A stretch of 35,890 nt of DNA from Alphaproteobacteria bacterium (lineage in GTDB: Bacteria > Pseudomonadota > Alphaproteobacteria > SP197): positions 1 to 35,890 of the forward strand of contig JAJEHK010000128.1 in NCBI GenBank assembly GCA_022823765.1, given 5' to 3'. Below the pieces are notes generated by a model. The model saw only the letters and a program-made list of their open reading frames with translations, had not been told where the DNA came from and made no database searches. Of this stretch, positions 27,790-34,936 are shown one piece after another. Position 1 is the first letter of the stretch. The number at the start of each line of letters is the position of its first letter. The translations under genes and the position numbers were made by a program.

Positions 27790-28773
27790 TCAAAGGAAAC
27801 TGTCGTCGACGAACTCTGAATAGTCGTCGAGACCGGTTTCCATGTTGCCTGCCTCGACCATGACGTCGGCGACACCCTTTGTCATCGCCTGCACGCCACC
27901 ACCAAGCCAGTTGGCGCCCTTCTGGTCAGCTGCACTCGGGAAACCGAAGTTGGCGAGCATGGACCTGGCTCCATCCTCGTCCATGCCTGCCGCGCCGGCG
28001 ATGGTCGCAAGAGCGGCGTCCGGATCTGCCTTGTAGGCGGCGTTGGCCTCCTCGGTGACATCCATGAAGGCCTGTACCAGTTCCGGATGCTGGCTGGCAA
28101 AGTCCTCGGTCACCGTGATGATGTCGAAGGTGTTGATGCCAACCGCTTCCTGTTCGGCCCCTGTCATCAACGGGAAACCGACTTCCTTCATGCGATCGAT
28201 GGCGCCGCCGAAGGCACAACCCATGACGACGTCGCCACGGATCAGGGCAATGGCGGCATCGGCCGGATTCATCTGCACCAGGTCGACCTTCGATGCATCC
28301 ACACCGAGATGTTCAAGGGTGCGCAGCAACTTGTAGTGGGTGACATTGCCGATGGGCGTCGCCACCTTCATGCCCTCGAGTTCGGAAGCATTGTCCTGAG
28401 TGATGCCGGCGTCCTCGCGGATGATGCACAGGTCGTTCTCGGCATAGGTCACGGCAATCCCCACCAACTTCAGTGGAGCTCCATTGGAAACGCCGACCAC
28501 AAACGGCACAAAACCCTGGCTGTAGGCGATCTGCACGTCGCCGGAAACCATGGCCTGGGTCATTTCGTTGCCGTTGCCAAAGGCGCGCCATTCGACATCG
28601 ACACCCATTGCCTCGTCATAGGTCTTGTCGATCTGGGCCACCTGGTTGGCGGTCGGCCATTCGAGGAAATAGGCCACTGTCACCGTATCGCCGTGCTCGG
28701 CGAATGCCGGGGCGGCAAAGGTAAGGGCCATCGCGGCGCCGGCAATGGCGCCTGTCACTCTGGCTGGAATCAT
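27790..28773 (-). CDS. tauA: ABC transporter periplasmic substrate-binding protein, TauA-like
   Basis: A 327-residue secreted binding protein. The signal peptide MIPARVTGAIAGAAMALTFA ends at APAFA before EHGDTVTV. The mature protein has VAYFLEWPTANQVAQIDKTY, WRAFGNGNEMTQAMVSGDVQ and IAYSQGFVPFVVGVSNGAP, the pattern of the alphaproteobacterial TauA-type binding proteins, and MNPADAAIALIRGDVVMGCAFGG in the second lobe, split over two segments. AAGGAGG precedes the ATG at 28773. It heads the three-gene operon, with 93 bases between it and the ATPase gene. Taurine is a plausible ligand, and a sulfite-oxidase-like gene at the left end of the window would fit taurine sulfur oxidation, but the ligand is inferred. 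Confidence 0.8.
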   Translation of the reverse strand: MIPARVTGAIAGAAMALTFAAPAFAEHGDTVTVAYFLEWPTANQVAQIDKTYDEAMGVDVEWRAFGNGNEMTQAMVSGDVQIAYSQGFVPFVVGVSNGAPLKLVGIAVTYAENDLCIIREDAGITQDNASELEGMKVATPIGNVTHYKLLRTLEHLGVDASKVDLVQMNPADAAIALIRGDVVMGCAFGGAIDRMKEVGFPLMTGAEQEAVGINTFDIITVTEDFASQHPELVQAFMDVTEEANAAYKADPDAALATIAGAAGMDEDGARSMLANFGFPSAADQKGANWLGGGVQAMTKGVADVMVEAGNMETGLDDYSEFVDDSFL

Positions 28774-28895
28774 GGGAATCCTCCTTAGTCTGCCCGCAAA
28801 CGGAGCGTTTTGGTGCAACAGCCCCTTCTCGCAACAAGTGACCGGGGGCGCTTCACCACTCTACGCAAACAGGGCACCGGTCCTCAACAACGGAT

Positions 28896-29498
28896 TCACC
28901 GTTGAAGAAATCCGCCAAACCACCGTGCGACATCCTCAACCGTGTCGACATCCCCCAGGGTCCCGATCAGGGACGTCGTGCACGCCGCCGGGATGTTCTC
29001 CAGCGTGTCGGCCAGGGCGTGGCGCGTGGACCAGCGGACCCGGGAGAAAATGTCGGACTCGCGCAGACCCGGAGCCAGTCCGACAAGCCAGTACCCGCCA
29101 TCGTATGCCGGCCCGAAGACTGCCTCATGACGTCGAAGGGCCCTGAAGGCGCGACTGATGTGATGGCGATGCAACCCGGGAATGTCCGTGCCGACCATCA
29201 CCACAGGCCCCGGAGGCATGGCGGCAAAGGCGTTGTGCATCCTCTCGCCAAGGTCACGACCGGACTGGGCCATGGTCTCGAGCCCGCCAAACCGGCGCCG
29301 GCGCCTTTCCCCTCCCGAGGGCGCGACCGCGACCACGGTCGTCCACGGCCCCCTGGCCACGCGCCGGAGCGTACGCCGGAGCATGAGCCTGTAGACCGCA
29401 AGGGCGAAGCGGTCGCCGCAGGCTTCGGCCAGGCGGGTCTTGACCTCGCCGGCGACCGCCGGGCGGGCCATCACGACAACGCTGCGCGTCGCCTTCAT
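28896..29498 (-). CDS. TIGR04282 family glycosyltransferase (DUF2064)
   Basis: A 200-residue nucleotide-transferase-fold protein of the TIGR04282/DUF2064 family named after arsenosugar biosynthesis. Visible blocks are VVVMARPAVAGEVKTRLA at the start, GRDLGERMHNAFAAM, VVMVGTDIPGLHRHHI and the active-site block FGPAYDGGYWLVGL. The ATG at 29498 overlaps the stop of the upstream partner gene as ATGA; the open frame upstream of that ATG lies within the partner and is a shadow. The pair is almost always found together. Many pairs occur without arsenic genes, so arsenosugar synthesis is not implied here. The likely setting is the cytosol. Confidence 0.88.
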   Translation of the reverse strand: MKATRSVVVMARPAVAGEVKTRLAEACGDRFALAVYRLMLRRTLRRVARGPWTTVVAVAPSGGERRRRRFGGLETMAQSGRDLGERMHNAFAAMPPGPVVMVGTDIPGLHRHHISRAFRALRRHEAVFGPAYDGGYWLVGLAPGLRESDIFSRVRWSTRHALADTLENIPAACTTSLIGTLGDVDTVEDVARWFGGFLQR

Positions 29499-30175
29499 CC
29501 GTACATCCTCGCGATGAGCGAAGGTGGCACGCCGCAGAAGTAACAGGCAAGACAGAAGGCGTTCCTGATCACCCGGACGCCGTATCCGCCCCGACGGTAG
29601 CGGACAGCGCTGGTGTGAGCGTCGCAATCCAGGGTGACCAGCCTTCGGCGACCGATGCGCCGCACCATGTCGACATCCTCCATGATCGCCATGGACCTGA
29701 ATCCGCCCAGTGACTCGTAGAAGTTCGCGGAGATCAGCAGTCCCTGGTCTCCATAGGGCAACCCCAGGATGCGGCTTCTCAACCCGGCACACCGCTCGAC
29801 AAACCGGGCCCATGGCGCCGGATCGTCCAGGCGCAGGCGAAACACGCCGACGCGCCGGTCACCGTCAGGGCTGGCCATCAGATCCACAACAGCCTCTCGC
29901 CAGGCCGGCCCGAGAACCGTGTCGGCATGAAGAAACAGCAACCAGTCGCCCTTCGCCACGGCAGCGCCGGCCGCCAACTGGATGCCGCGGCCGCGCCGCG
30001 CCGACATCACTGTCGCGCCCCTCGAGCATGCCACATCGGTTGTACCGTCGCCCGATCCCCCGTCGACGACGATGATCTCGCCCGGAGCAGCACCACCGCG
30101 GTTCAGCCGGTCGATGACGCCTCCCAGACCGGCTGCGGCGTCGAGAGCGGGAATGATGACGGAAAGTCTCTTCAT
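29495..30175 (-). CDS. TIGR04283 family glycosyltransferase (GT2)
   Basis: A 226-residue family 2 glycosyltransferase: LSVIIPALDAAAGLGGVIDR at the start, IIVVDGGSGDGTTDVA for nucleotide-sugar binding, LLFLHADTVLGPAW with the DxD-like HAD motif, and LPYGDQGLLISANFYESLGG and IMEDVDMVRRIGRR as the acceptor and base region. It ends ACYFCGVPPSLIARMY, typical for TIGR04283. I use the ATG at 30175, since the conserved part begins there; ATGs at 30184 and 30187 are possible. It lies divergently from the SplB-like gene, and the SOS box (30220–30234) is in their shared spacer. Confidence 0.85.
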   Translation of the reverse strand: MKRLSVIIPALDAAAGLGGVIDRLNRGGAAPGEIIVVDGGSGDGTTDVACSRGATVMSARRGRGIQLAAGAAVAKGDWLLFLHADTVLGPAWREAVVDLMASPDGDRRVGVFRLRLDDPAPWARFVERCAGLRSRILGLPYGDQGLLISANFYESLGGFRSMAIMEDVDMVRRIGRRRLVTLDCDAHTSAVRYRRGGYGVRVIRNAFCLACYFCGVPPSLIARMYG

Positions 30176-30219
30176 CCGCGCCATCATAGCCCAATCGGAC
30201 TCTTGCCGGGGCCATGTTT

Positions 30220-30234
30220 GTTCTGGTATTGTTC
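30220..30234 (+). promoter_or_regulatory. LexA (SOS) box, GTTC-N7-GTTC, over the promoter of the SplB-like gene
   Basis: GTTCTGGTATTGTTC is a perfect match to the alphaproteobacterial LexA operator. It overlaps a candidate sigma-70 promoter: TTGCCG at 30203–30208, 18 bases, then TATTGT at 30227–30232. Transcription would begin about at the ATG at 30239, so the message may be leaderless. LexA binding here would block that -10 element. Confidence 0.7.
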
Positions 30235-30238
30235 TCAC

Positions 30239-31309
30239 ATGACCGACACCCGCCATCACAAGGGTCGTGCGGCCGTGACCAACCGGACCGGTCGCTTTGA
30301 AGCCATGCAGCGAGAAGCGTTCGATGACGGCTGGAACACCGGCGAGCAGGATCTTCCCCCGTTGCGGACTGAAGTGGCCGTCGATTCGAGCCGCAGCATT
30401 CTCACCCGCAACACGTCACCGGACATTCCCTTCGAGCATTCGATCAATCCCTATCGCGGATGCGAGCACGGGTGCATCTACTGCTATGCGCGCCCGTCCC
30501 ATGCCTGGCTCGGTCTTTCTCCCGGCCTTGATTTCGAAACGAAACTCGTGATGAAACCGGACGCCGCCCTCCTGCTGCGCCGACACCTGGCACGTCCCTC
30601 CTACCGGCCGAAGGTCATTTCTCTGGGCAGCAACACGGATCCCTACCAGCCGATCGAGCGCCGTTTCCGCATCACGCGTCAGATTCTCGAGGTCTTGAGC
30701 GAATGCCGACACCCGTGCGGCATCGTCACCAAGTCGTCCCTCATAGAGCGGGACCTCGATGTGCTGGCCCCCATGGCAGGAATGAACCTCGTCCGCGCCT
30801 TCATCTCCATCACCACGCTCGACCGCGCCCTTGCAAGACGCATGGAACCCCGCGCGCCCACGCCCCTGGTGCGCCTCAGGGCCATTGAGAGCCTGAGCGG
30901 GGCGGGGATTCCCACCGGAGTCATGGTGGCGCCGGTCATCCCTGGACTGAATGACCACGAGATCGAAACCATCATCAGGGACGCCGCCGCCGCCGGTGCG
31001 ACGAGCGCCAGCCATGTCCTGTTGCGCCTGCCGCTCGAGATCAGGGATCTGTTCCAGGAATGGCTGGCCACCCACGAGCCGGGCCGGGCTAAGCGGGTCA
31101 TGTCACTCATCAGGCAGTGCCGAGGCGGCAGGGATTACGATTCAGGATGGGGCAGCAGAATGACGGGAACGGGACCTGTTGCGGACCTCGTGTCACGCAG
31201 GATCTCAATGGCGTGCAAGCGATACGGTCTCGAACGACGTTCCTGGTCCCTCGACACGACACAATTCATTCGCCCGTCCGCCGATCCCCGGCAGCCGTCG
31301 CTCTTCTGA
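30239..31309 (+). CDS. PA0069 family radical SAM protein (SplB-like)
   Basis: A 356-residue radical SAM enzyme. The cluster motif CX3CX2C is in GCEHGCIYCYARPSHAWLGL at about residues 77–96, followed by LDFETKLVMKPDAALLLRR, VISLGSNTDPYQPIERRFRI and VTKSSLIERDLDVLAPMA. These blocks are those of the PA0069 group, related to spore photoproduct lyase (SplB), which repairs a UV thymine lesion in spores; non-spore-forming bacteria carry this relative with unknown substrate. The C-terminus ends RQPSLF. The start codon (ATG 30239) lies only 4 bases after a perfect LexA box and has no Shine-Dalgarno sequence; a GTG at 30275 is an alternative. The frame open upstream is a shadow. An SOS-induced repair role is inferred from family plus operator. 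Confidence 0.85.
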   Translation: MTDTRHHKGRAAVTNRTGRFEAMQREAFDDGWNTGEQDLPPLRTEVAVDSSRSILTRNTSPDIPFEHSINPYRGCEHGCIYCYARPSHAWLGLSPGLDFETKLVMKPDAALLLRRHLARPSYRPKVISLGSNTDPYQPIERRFRITRQILEVLSECRHPCGIVTKSSLIERDLDVLAPMAGMNLVRAFISITTLDRALARRMEPRAPTPLVRLRAIESLSGAGIPTGVMVAPVIPGLNDHEIETIIRDAAAAGATSASHVLLRLPLEIRDLFQEWLATHEPGRAKRVMSLIRQCRGGRDYDSGWGSRMTGTGPVADLVSRRISMACKRYGLERRSWSLDTTQFIRPSADPRQPSLF

Positions 31310-31370
31310 CACAGCGTGAAACGTGGCTGCCCTGCCTTATCGCCCGCCCGTTACGTGGTAGAGTCAAGCC

Positions 31371-32690
31371 ATGGATCACGGTGACCAGCTGACCGACATC
31401 ACGATCGTCGTGACTGCCGCACTCGCCTGTGGTCTGCTGCTGGGACGGTTTCGCCAGCCGGCCATCGTCGGCTACATCCTCGCCGGTGTCGTTCTCGGCC
31501 CGTCTGTGATGGGATTCGTCGAGGACCGGGAACAGATCAACTTCCTTGCCGAACTCGGCGTTCTGCTTCTCCTGTTCAGCATCGGCATGGAGCTCGATGT
31601 CTCGAATTTCCGCTCCGTCATCAGGTTTTCCTTCATCGTCACCGGCCTGCAGATCGCCATCGCAACGACGGTCATCCTGCTCTGCTCGTGGCCACTGGGA
31701 TGGCCGTGGGAGCTGAGCGTTCTGGTGGGGTTTGGCGTGGCGCTGTCGTCTACCGCCGTCACCATCAAGCTCCTCGAGGACGTCGGCGAAATCGACAGCG
31801 AGACCGGTCGCCGGGCCGTTGGAATTCTCATTGCCCAGGATCTGGCATTCATTCCGATGATGCTGTTCGTATCGGCCATGGGCACGGAGGAGGACATCAC
31901 GTTCAACTCCGTCATGCCGGTGATCGGGTCCGTCCTGATCCTGCTTGTCCTGCTGTGGTTCCTTGCCCGCAGACGCGGCATCAATTTTCCCGTCGAGGCC
32001 CTGGCCCGCGGGCAGGCGGACCTGATCGCAGTCGGCGTGATGGCCCTGTGCTTCGGGGCAGCCGCGATCAGCGGTCTCTTCGGCATTTCCACAGCCTATG
32101 GCGCCTTCCTTGCCGGCCTTGTGCTCGGCGCCAGCACGGACCGGGCGACCCTTCTGCGCGTCACCCTGCCCCTCCAGGGCGTGTTGCTCATGGTGTTCTT
32201 CCTGTCGATCGGCCTCCTGATCGACGTCACGTTCATCCTCGAGAATCTCGAGGCCATCTTCCTCATGCTTCTTCTCGTGACCCTGGGCAAGACGGCGATG
32301 AACGTCGGCATCCTGAGGCTCCTCAAGGAACCGTGGCCACGCGCGTGGCTGGGCGGTGTCGCCCTGGGGCAGGTCGGGGAATTCTCCTTCGTCCTGGTAG
32401 CTCTCGGCCTTTCGACGGGGGCCGTCGACCAGGAGGGATATCGCCTGTTCATCGCCGTCATCGCGCTCAGCCTCATCATCTCGCCGGTGTGGCTCAACAG
32501 CGCCCGCAGAATCCAGTCCCTCGCCTCCAACGCCGAAACGTTGCGTGAACTCATGGAGCGGCTCTATCCCTTTGCCGGCGTCAGCGCAGACCGTGGCATG
32601 GCATGGGTGCGCAGGACGCAAGCTGCCGTGCGTCGCCGCAAGCGTTCTCCGGCACTCCAGGACAAGAGGAACGATGGGCCCGGTTCCTGA
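31371..32690 (+). CDS. CPA2 family cation:proton antiporter
   Basis: A 439-residue membrane protein with about 12–13 helices. Recognisable blocks are LLGRFRQPAIVGYILAGVVL, ELGVLLLLFSIGMELDV, GFGVALSSTAVTIKLLEDVG, GRRAVGILIAQDLAFIPMM and FGISTAYGAFLAGLVLGAS, ending with a short basic cytoplasmic tail. It belongs to the monovalent cation:proton antiporter 2 group (KefB/YbaL-like), but it lacks the C-terminal TrkA-N/RCK regulatory domain that many of them carry. It probably exchanges K+ or Na+ for protons across the inner membrane. Its 3' end overlaps the rnhB start by 17 bases. It starts 62 bases after the SplB-like gene. Confidence 0.88.
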   Translation: MDHGDQLTDITIVVTAALACGLLLGRFRQPAIVGYILAGVVLGPSVMGFVEDREQINFLAELGVLLLLFSIGMELDVSNFRSVIRFSFIVTGLQIAIATTVILLCSWPLGWPWELSVLVGFGVALSSTAVTIKLLEDVGEIDSETGRRAVGILIAQDLAFIPMMLFVSAMGTEEDITFNSVMPVIGSVLILLVLLWFLARRRGINFPVEALARGQADLIAVGVMALCFGAAAISGLFGISTAYGAFLAGLVLGASTDRATLLRVTLPLQGVLLMVFFLSIGLLIDVTFILENLEAIFLMLLLVTLGKTAMNVGILRLLKEPWPRAWLGGVALGQVGEFSFVLVALGLSTGAVDQEGYRLFIAVIALSLIISPVWLNSARRIQSLASNAETLRELMERLYPFAGVSADRGMAWVRRTQAAVRRRKRSPALQDKRNDGPGS

Positions 32691-33279
32691 CTTTGACCGG
32701 GAACAACGGTTGCCGCAGCCTGTCGCCGGCGTCGACGAAGCCGGCCGCGGGAGCTGGGCCGGCCCGGTGATCGCAGCGGCGGTGATCCTTGATCCGGGGG
32801 GAATTCCGGACGGCCTCAATGATTCGAAGAAGCTCTCGCCGGTGCGCCGGTCGAAGCTCATGGCGCGATTGATGGATGCGGCCTGGACGGGTGTCGGCTG
32901 TGCCGATGTCGGAGACATCGATCGTCTCAACATCCTCGAAGCCACCATGCTCGCCATGGCAAGGGCCGTGGACGCTCTCCCGGTGGCACCGGCACACGTT
33001 CTGATCGACGGCAACCGGGCCCCGACGCTGGCCTGTCCCGCAACAGCCGTCGTCAGGGGCGATGCCGCGAGCCTTTCCATCGCCGCGGCTTCCATCGTCG
33101 CCAAGGTGACACGGGACCGGATCATGGCCGATCTCGCCCGCTCGTACCCGGACTATCAATGGCAACGCAACGCCGGATACGGAACACGTGAGCACGCGCG
33201 CGCGCTCGAGCGCCACGGGCCCACACCCCATCACCGCCGCTCGTTCTCTCCCGTCTCCCGCCTGGCGGCGTCGACGTGA
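32674..33279 (+). CDS. rnhB: Ribonuclease HII
   Basis: A 201-residue RNase HII that cuts RNA in RNA–DNA hybrids and removes single ribonucleotides misincorporated in DNA. The active site is present: VAGVDEAGRGSWAGPVIAA (Asp, Glu), LNDSKKLSP, VLIDGNRAP (Asp), and SLSIAAASIVAKVTRDRIM, then the Tyr-Gly region YGTREHARAL and HRRSF at the end. The ATG at 32674 overlaps the antiporter gene by 17 bases and gives the normal family start. The last 49 bases overlap, in the opposite direction, the 3' end of mutY. Confidence 0.95.
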   Translation: MGPVPDFDREQRLPQPVAGVDEAGRGSWAGPVIAAAVILDPGGIPDGLNDSKKLSPVRRSKLMARLMDAAWTGVGCADVGDIDRLNILEATMLAMARAVDALPVAPAHVLIDGNRAPTLACPATAVVRGDAASLSIAAASIVAKVTRDRIMADLARSYPDYQWQRNAGYGTREHARALERHGPTPHHRRSFSPVSRLAAST

Positions 33280-34298
33280 TCGATGATCTTCCAGGTCATG
33301 GCGGGCAGCGCCAGAGCCGGGAATGCGTCGCGTTCGTGCCAGTGATCGCCGGCGGCCGGCACGAAACCCTGGTGACAGGCAACGCGGAAGGTGACGGCGA
33401 CGTGGGTGAAAGCGTGGTCCACGGACCCGGCAAGGAGCGACCAGCTGCCCGCCCGGGGTGCATGGGCAAGCGCCTCTCCCAGGGTCCAGGCATCGTCGCG
33501 CCAGGGCGTCGACGGGACTTCGAGCATGTCTCCCAGGAGGGACTGTCCCCTGCGCCTGGTCAGCATCACCCGGCCATCGGCGCTCTCCAGCCAGAAGGCC
33601 ATGGCCTGTCGCAGGGGGCGACGCTTGCGGGGACTCCGGCGGGGCAGGCTGTCGACGAGACCGCGCTGTCGCGCCCTGCATTCCCCGTCGAGGGGACACG
33701 CGCCGCAGCGAGGTGCGCGGGGTGTGCACACCATGGAACCGAGATCCATGAGGGCCTGGGCAAAGTCGCCGGGCCGATGACGCGGCACCATGTCCGAGAC
33801 CGCCTCCGCGACGATTCTCCGCAGGCGGTGGGCGGGTTCGTCAACGGCAAGGTAGCGGGCCATCACCCGTTCGACATTGCCATCGACCGCGGCCTCCGGC
33901 CGATCGAAGGCAATCGCCGCGATGGCCCCGGCGGTGTAGGTGCCTATTCCCGGCAGACCCTTCAGTTCCGCCACGGTCCCGGGAAACCGTCCCGCGTGGT
34001 CGCGCACGACCACGCGGGCACACTCGTGAAGCCGCGTGGCACGGGCGTAGTAGCCAAGACCCGCCCACAGGGCGAGAACGTCGTCACGGTCCGCAGCGGC
34101 CAGGGCGGCGAGCGTCGGCCAGCGTTCGAGGAATCGGCGATAGTATGGAATGACGACCGGCACCGTGGTCTGTTGCAGCATGACCTCGGCAAGCCAGACG
34201 CGGTAGGGATCGCTGGCGCCCCCGGTGCGCCACGGCAGTTCCCTGGCGTGGCGGTCGTACCACGCCAGCAGGCGGTCAACGGGGTTCATCGCGTCCAT
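33231..34298 (-). CDS. mutY: A/G-specific adenine glycosylase
   Basis: A 355-residue DNA glycosylase that removes adenine paired with 8-oxoguanine. Seen: LPWRTGGASDPYRVWLAEVM then LQQT, the helix-hairpin-helix LKGLPGIGTYTAGAIAAIAF, the catalytic Asp in AAVDGNVERVMARYL, and the 4Fe-4S ligands CX6CX2CX5C in CTPRAPRCGACPLDGEC. The C-terminal Nudix-like domain (about 230–350) recognises 8-oxoG. An ATG three codons in (34289) is an alternative start. It is divergent from the DciA-like gene by 19 bases, an order common in alphaproteobacteria. The 3' ends of mutY and rnhB overlap on opposite strands. Confidence 0.95.
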   Translation of the reverse strand: MDAMNPVDRLLAWYDRHARELPWRTGGASDPYRVWLAEVMLQQTTVPVVIPYYRRFLERWPTLAALAAADRDDVLALWAGLGYYARATRLHECARVVVRDHAGRFPGTVAELKGLPGIGTYTAGAIAAIAFDRPEAAVDGNVERVMARYLAVDEPAHRLRRIVAEAVSDMVPRHRPGDFAQALMDLGSMVCTPRAPRCGACPLDGECRARQRGLVDSLPRRSPRKRRPLRQAMAFWLESADGRVMLTRRRGQSLLGDMLEVPSTPWRDDAWTLGEALAHAPRAGSWSLLAGSVDHAFTHVAVTFRVACHQGFVPAAGDHWHERDAFPALALPAMTWKIIDHVDAARRETGENERR

Positions 34299-34317
34299 AC
34301 CCCACGGTCATCACGTC

Positions 34318-34842
34318 ATGTCTGACAGGAAGAAACGGGCGCGCAGCGCACAAGGACGTTTCGTCCATCTGGGAAAGATCCTGCCGCACGCCGCGGGACG
34401 CGCCTTCCGGCGCAAGGGCTTCGCCCGTGCCCGTGTCTTCACCGACTGGGCCGACATCGTCGATCACGACACCGCCGAGAACAGCCGTCCGGCGAGGATC
34501 TCCGGCAGCACCCTTACCGTCGTCGTCACACCGTCCCACGCCCCCACGATGCAGGTCCAGGAGCCGGTCATTCTGGATCGCATCAACACCTACCTCGGCA
34601 CGGGAAGCGATCCCGTCATTGACCGCATCAGGCTGAAGCAGGGTTACATCGACGCTCCCCGACCGGCGCAGCGGCGGCGGGAGCAGCGGACGCTGGATGC
34701 CGCGGAGACGGCCCATCTCGAACGTCTTGTCGCACCCGTGCGGGATCCTGCGCTGAGAAAGGCCCTTCTCGATCTGGGACGCGCCGTCATCGCATCGGAC
34801 AACGTTCGGACACGGGGAGGTGGTAGCGGAGGAGGGACTTGA
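34318..34842 (+). CDS. DUF721 (DciA-like) protein
   Basis: A 174-residue DUF721 protein; the family includes DciA, which helps load the replicative helicase in bacteria that lack DnaC. The conserved block is visible: LGKILPHAAGRAFRRKGF, ARVFTDWADIVDHDTAENSR, LTVVVTPSHAPTMQVQEP and ILDRINTYLG followed by DRIRLKQGY. The ATG at 34318 gives the usual basic start (MSDRKKRARSAQGRF). The last eight codons (GGSGGGT plus stop) are read from DNA that is also the 3' part of tRNA-Met on the other strand, so the tail is accidental rather than conserved. In related genomes a DsbA-like gene and smc often follow; here they do not. Confidence 0.87.
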   Translation: MSDRKKRARSAQGRFVHLGKILPHAAGRAFRRKGFARARVFTDWADIVDHDTAENSRPARISGSTLTVVVTPSHAPTMQVQEPVILDRINTYLGTGSDPVIDRIRLKQGYIDAPRPAQRRREQRTLDAAETAHLERLVAPVRDPALRKALLDLGRAVIASDNVRTRGGGSGGGT

Positions 34843-34896
34843 ACCCCCGACCCAGGGATTATGATTCCCCTGCTCTACCAACTGAGCTACTCCGCC
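34821..34896 (-). tRNA. tRNA-Met (anticodon CAT)
   Basis: A 76-base cloverleaf on the minus strand from 34896 to 34821. Acceptor arm GGCGGAG pairs with CTCCGCT (a G-U pair at 1–72), the D arm is GCTCAGTTGGTAGAGC, the anticodon loop ATCATAA has CAT at 34863–34861, the T arm is GGGGGTTCAAGTCCCTC, and A plus CCA are encoded at the 3' end. The G1–U72 pair rather than the unpaired C1/A72 of initiators marks an elongator type. tRNA-Ile with modified CAT cannot be fully excluded by eye. The 3' 22 bases overlap the end of the DUF721 gene. Confidence 0.93.
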
Positions 34897-34936
34897 CGAG
34901 AAGGCCCGGAGCATATACGGTCGGCATCCGGCAAAG

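Noticed and set aside
29927-30238. Upstream extension of the SplB-like frame
   Set aside because: It overlaps the TIGR04283 gene on the other strand, and the family begins near 30239; the LexA box and promoter also lie in this part.
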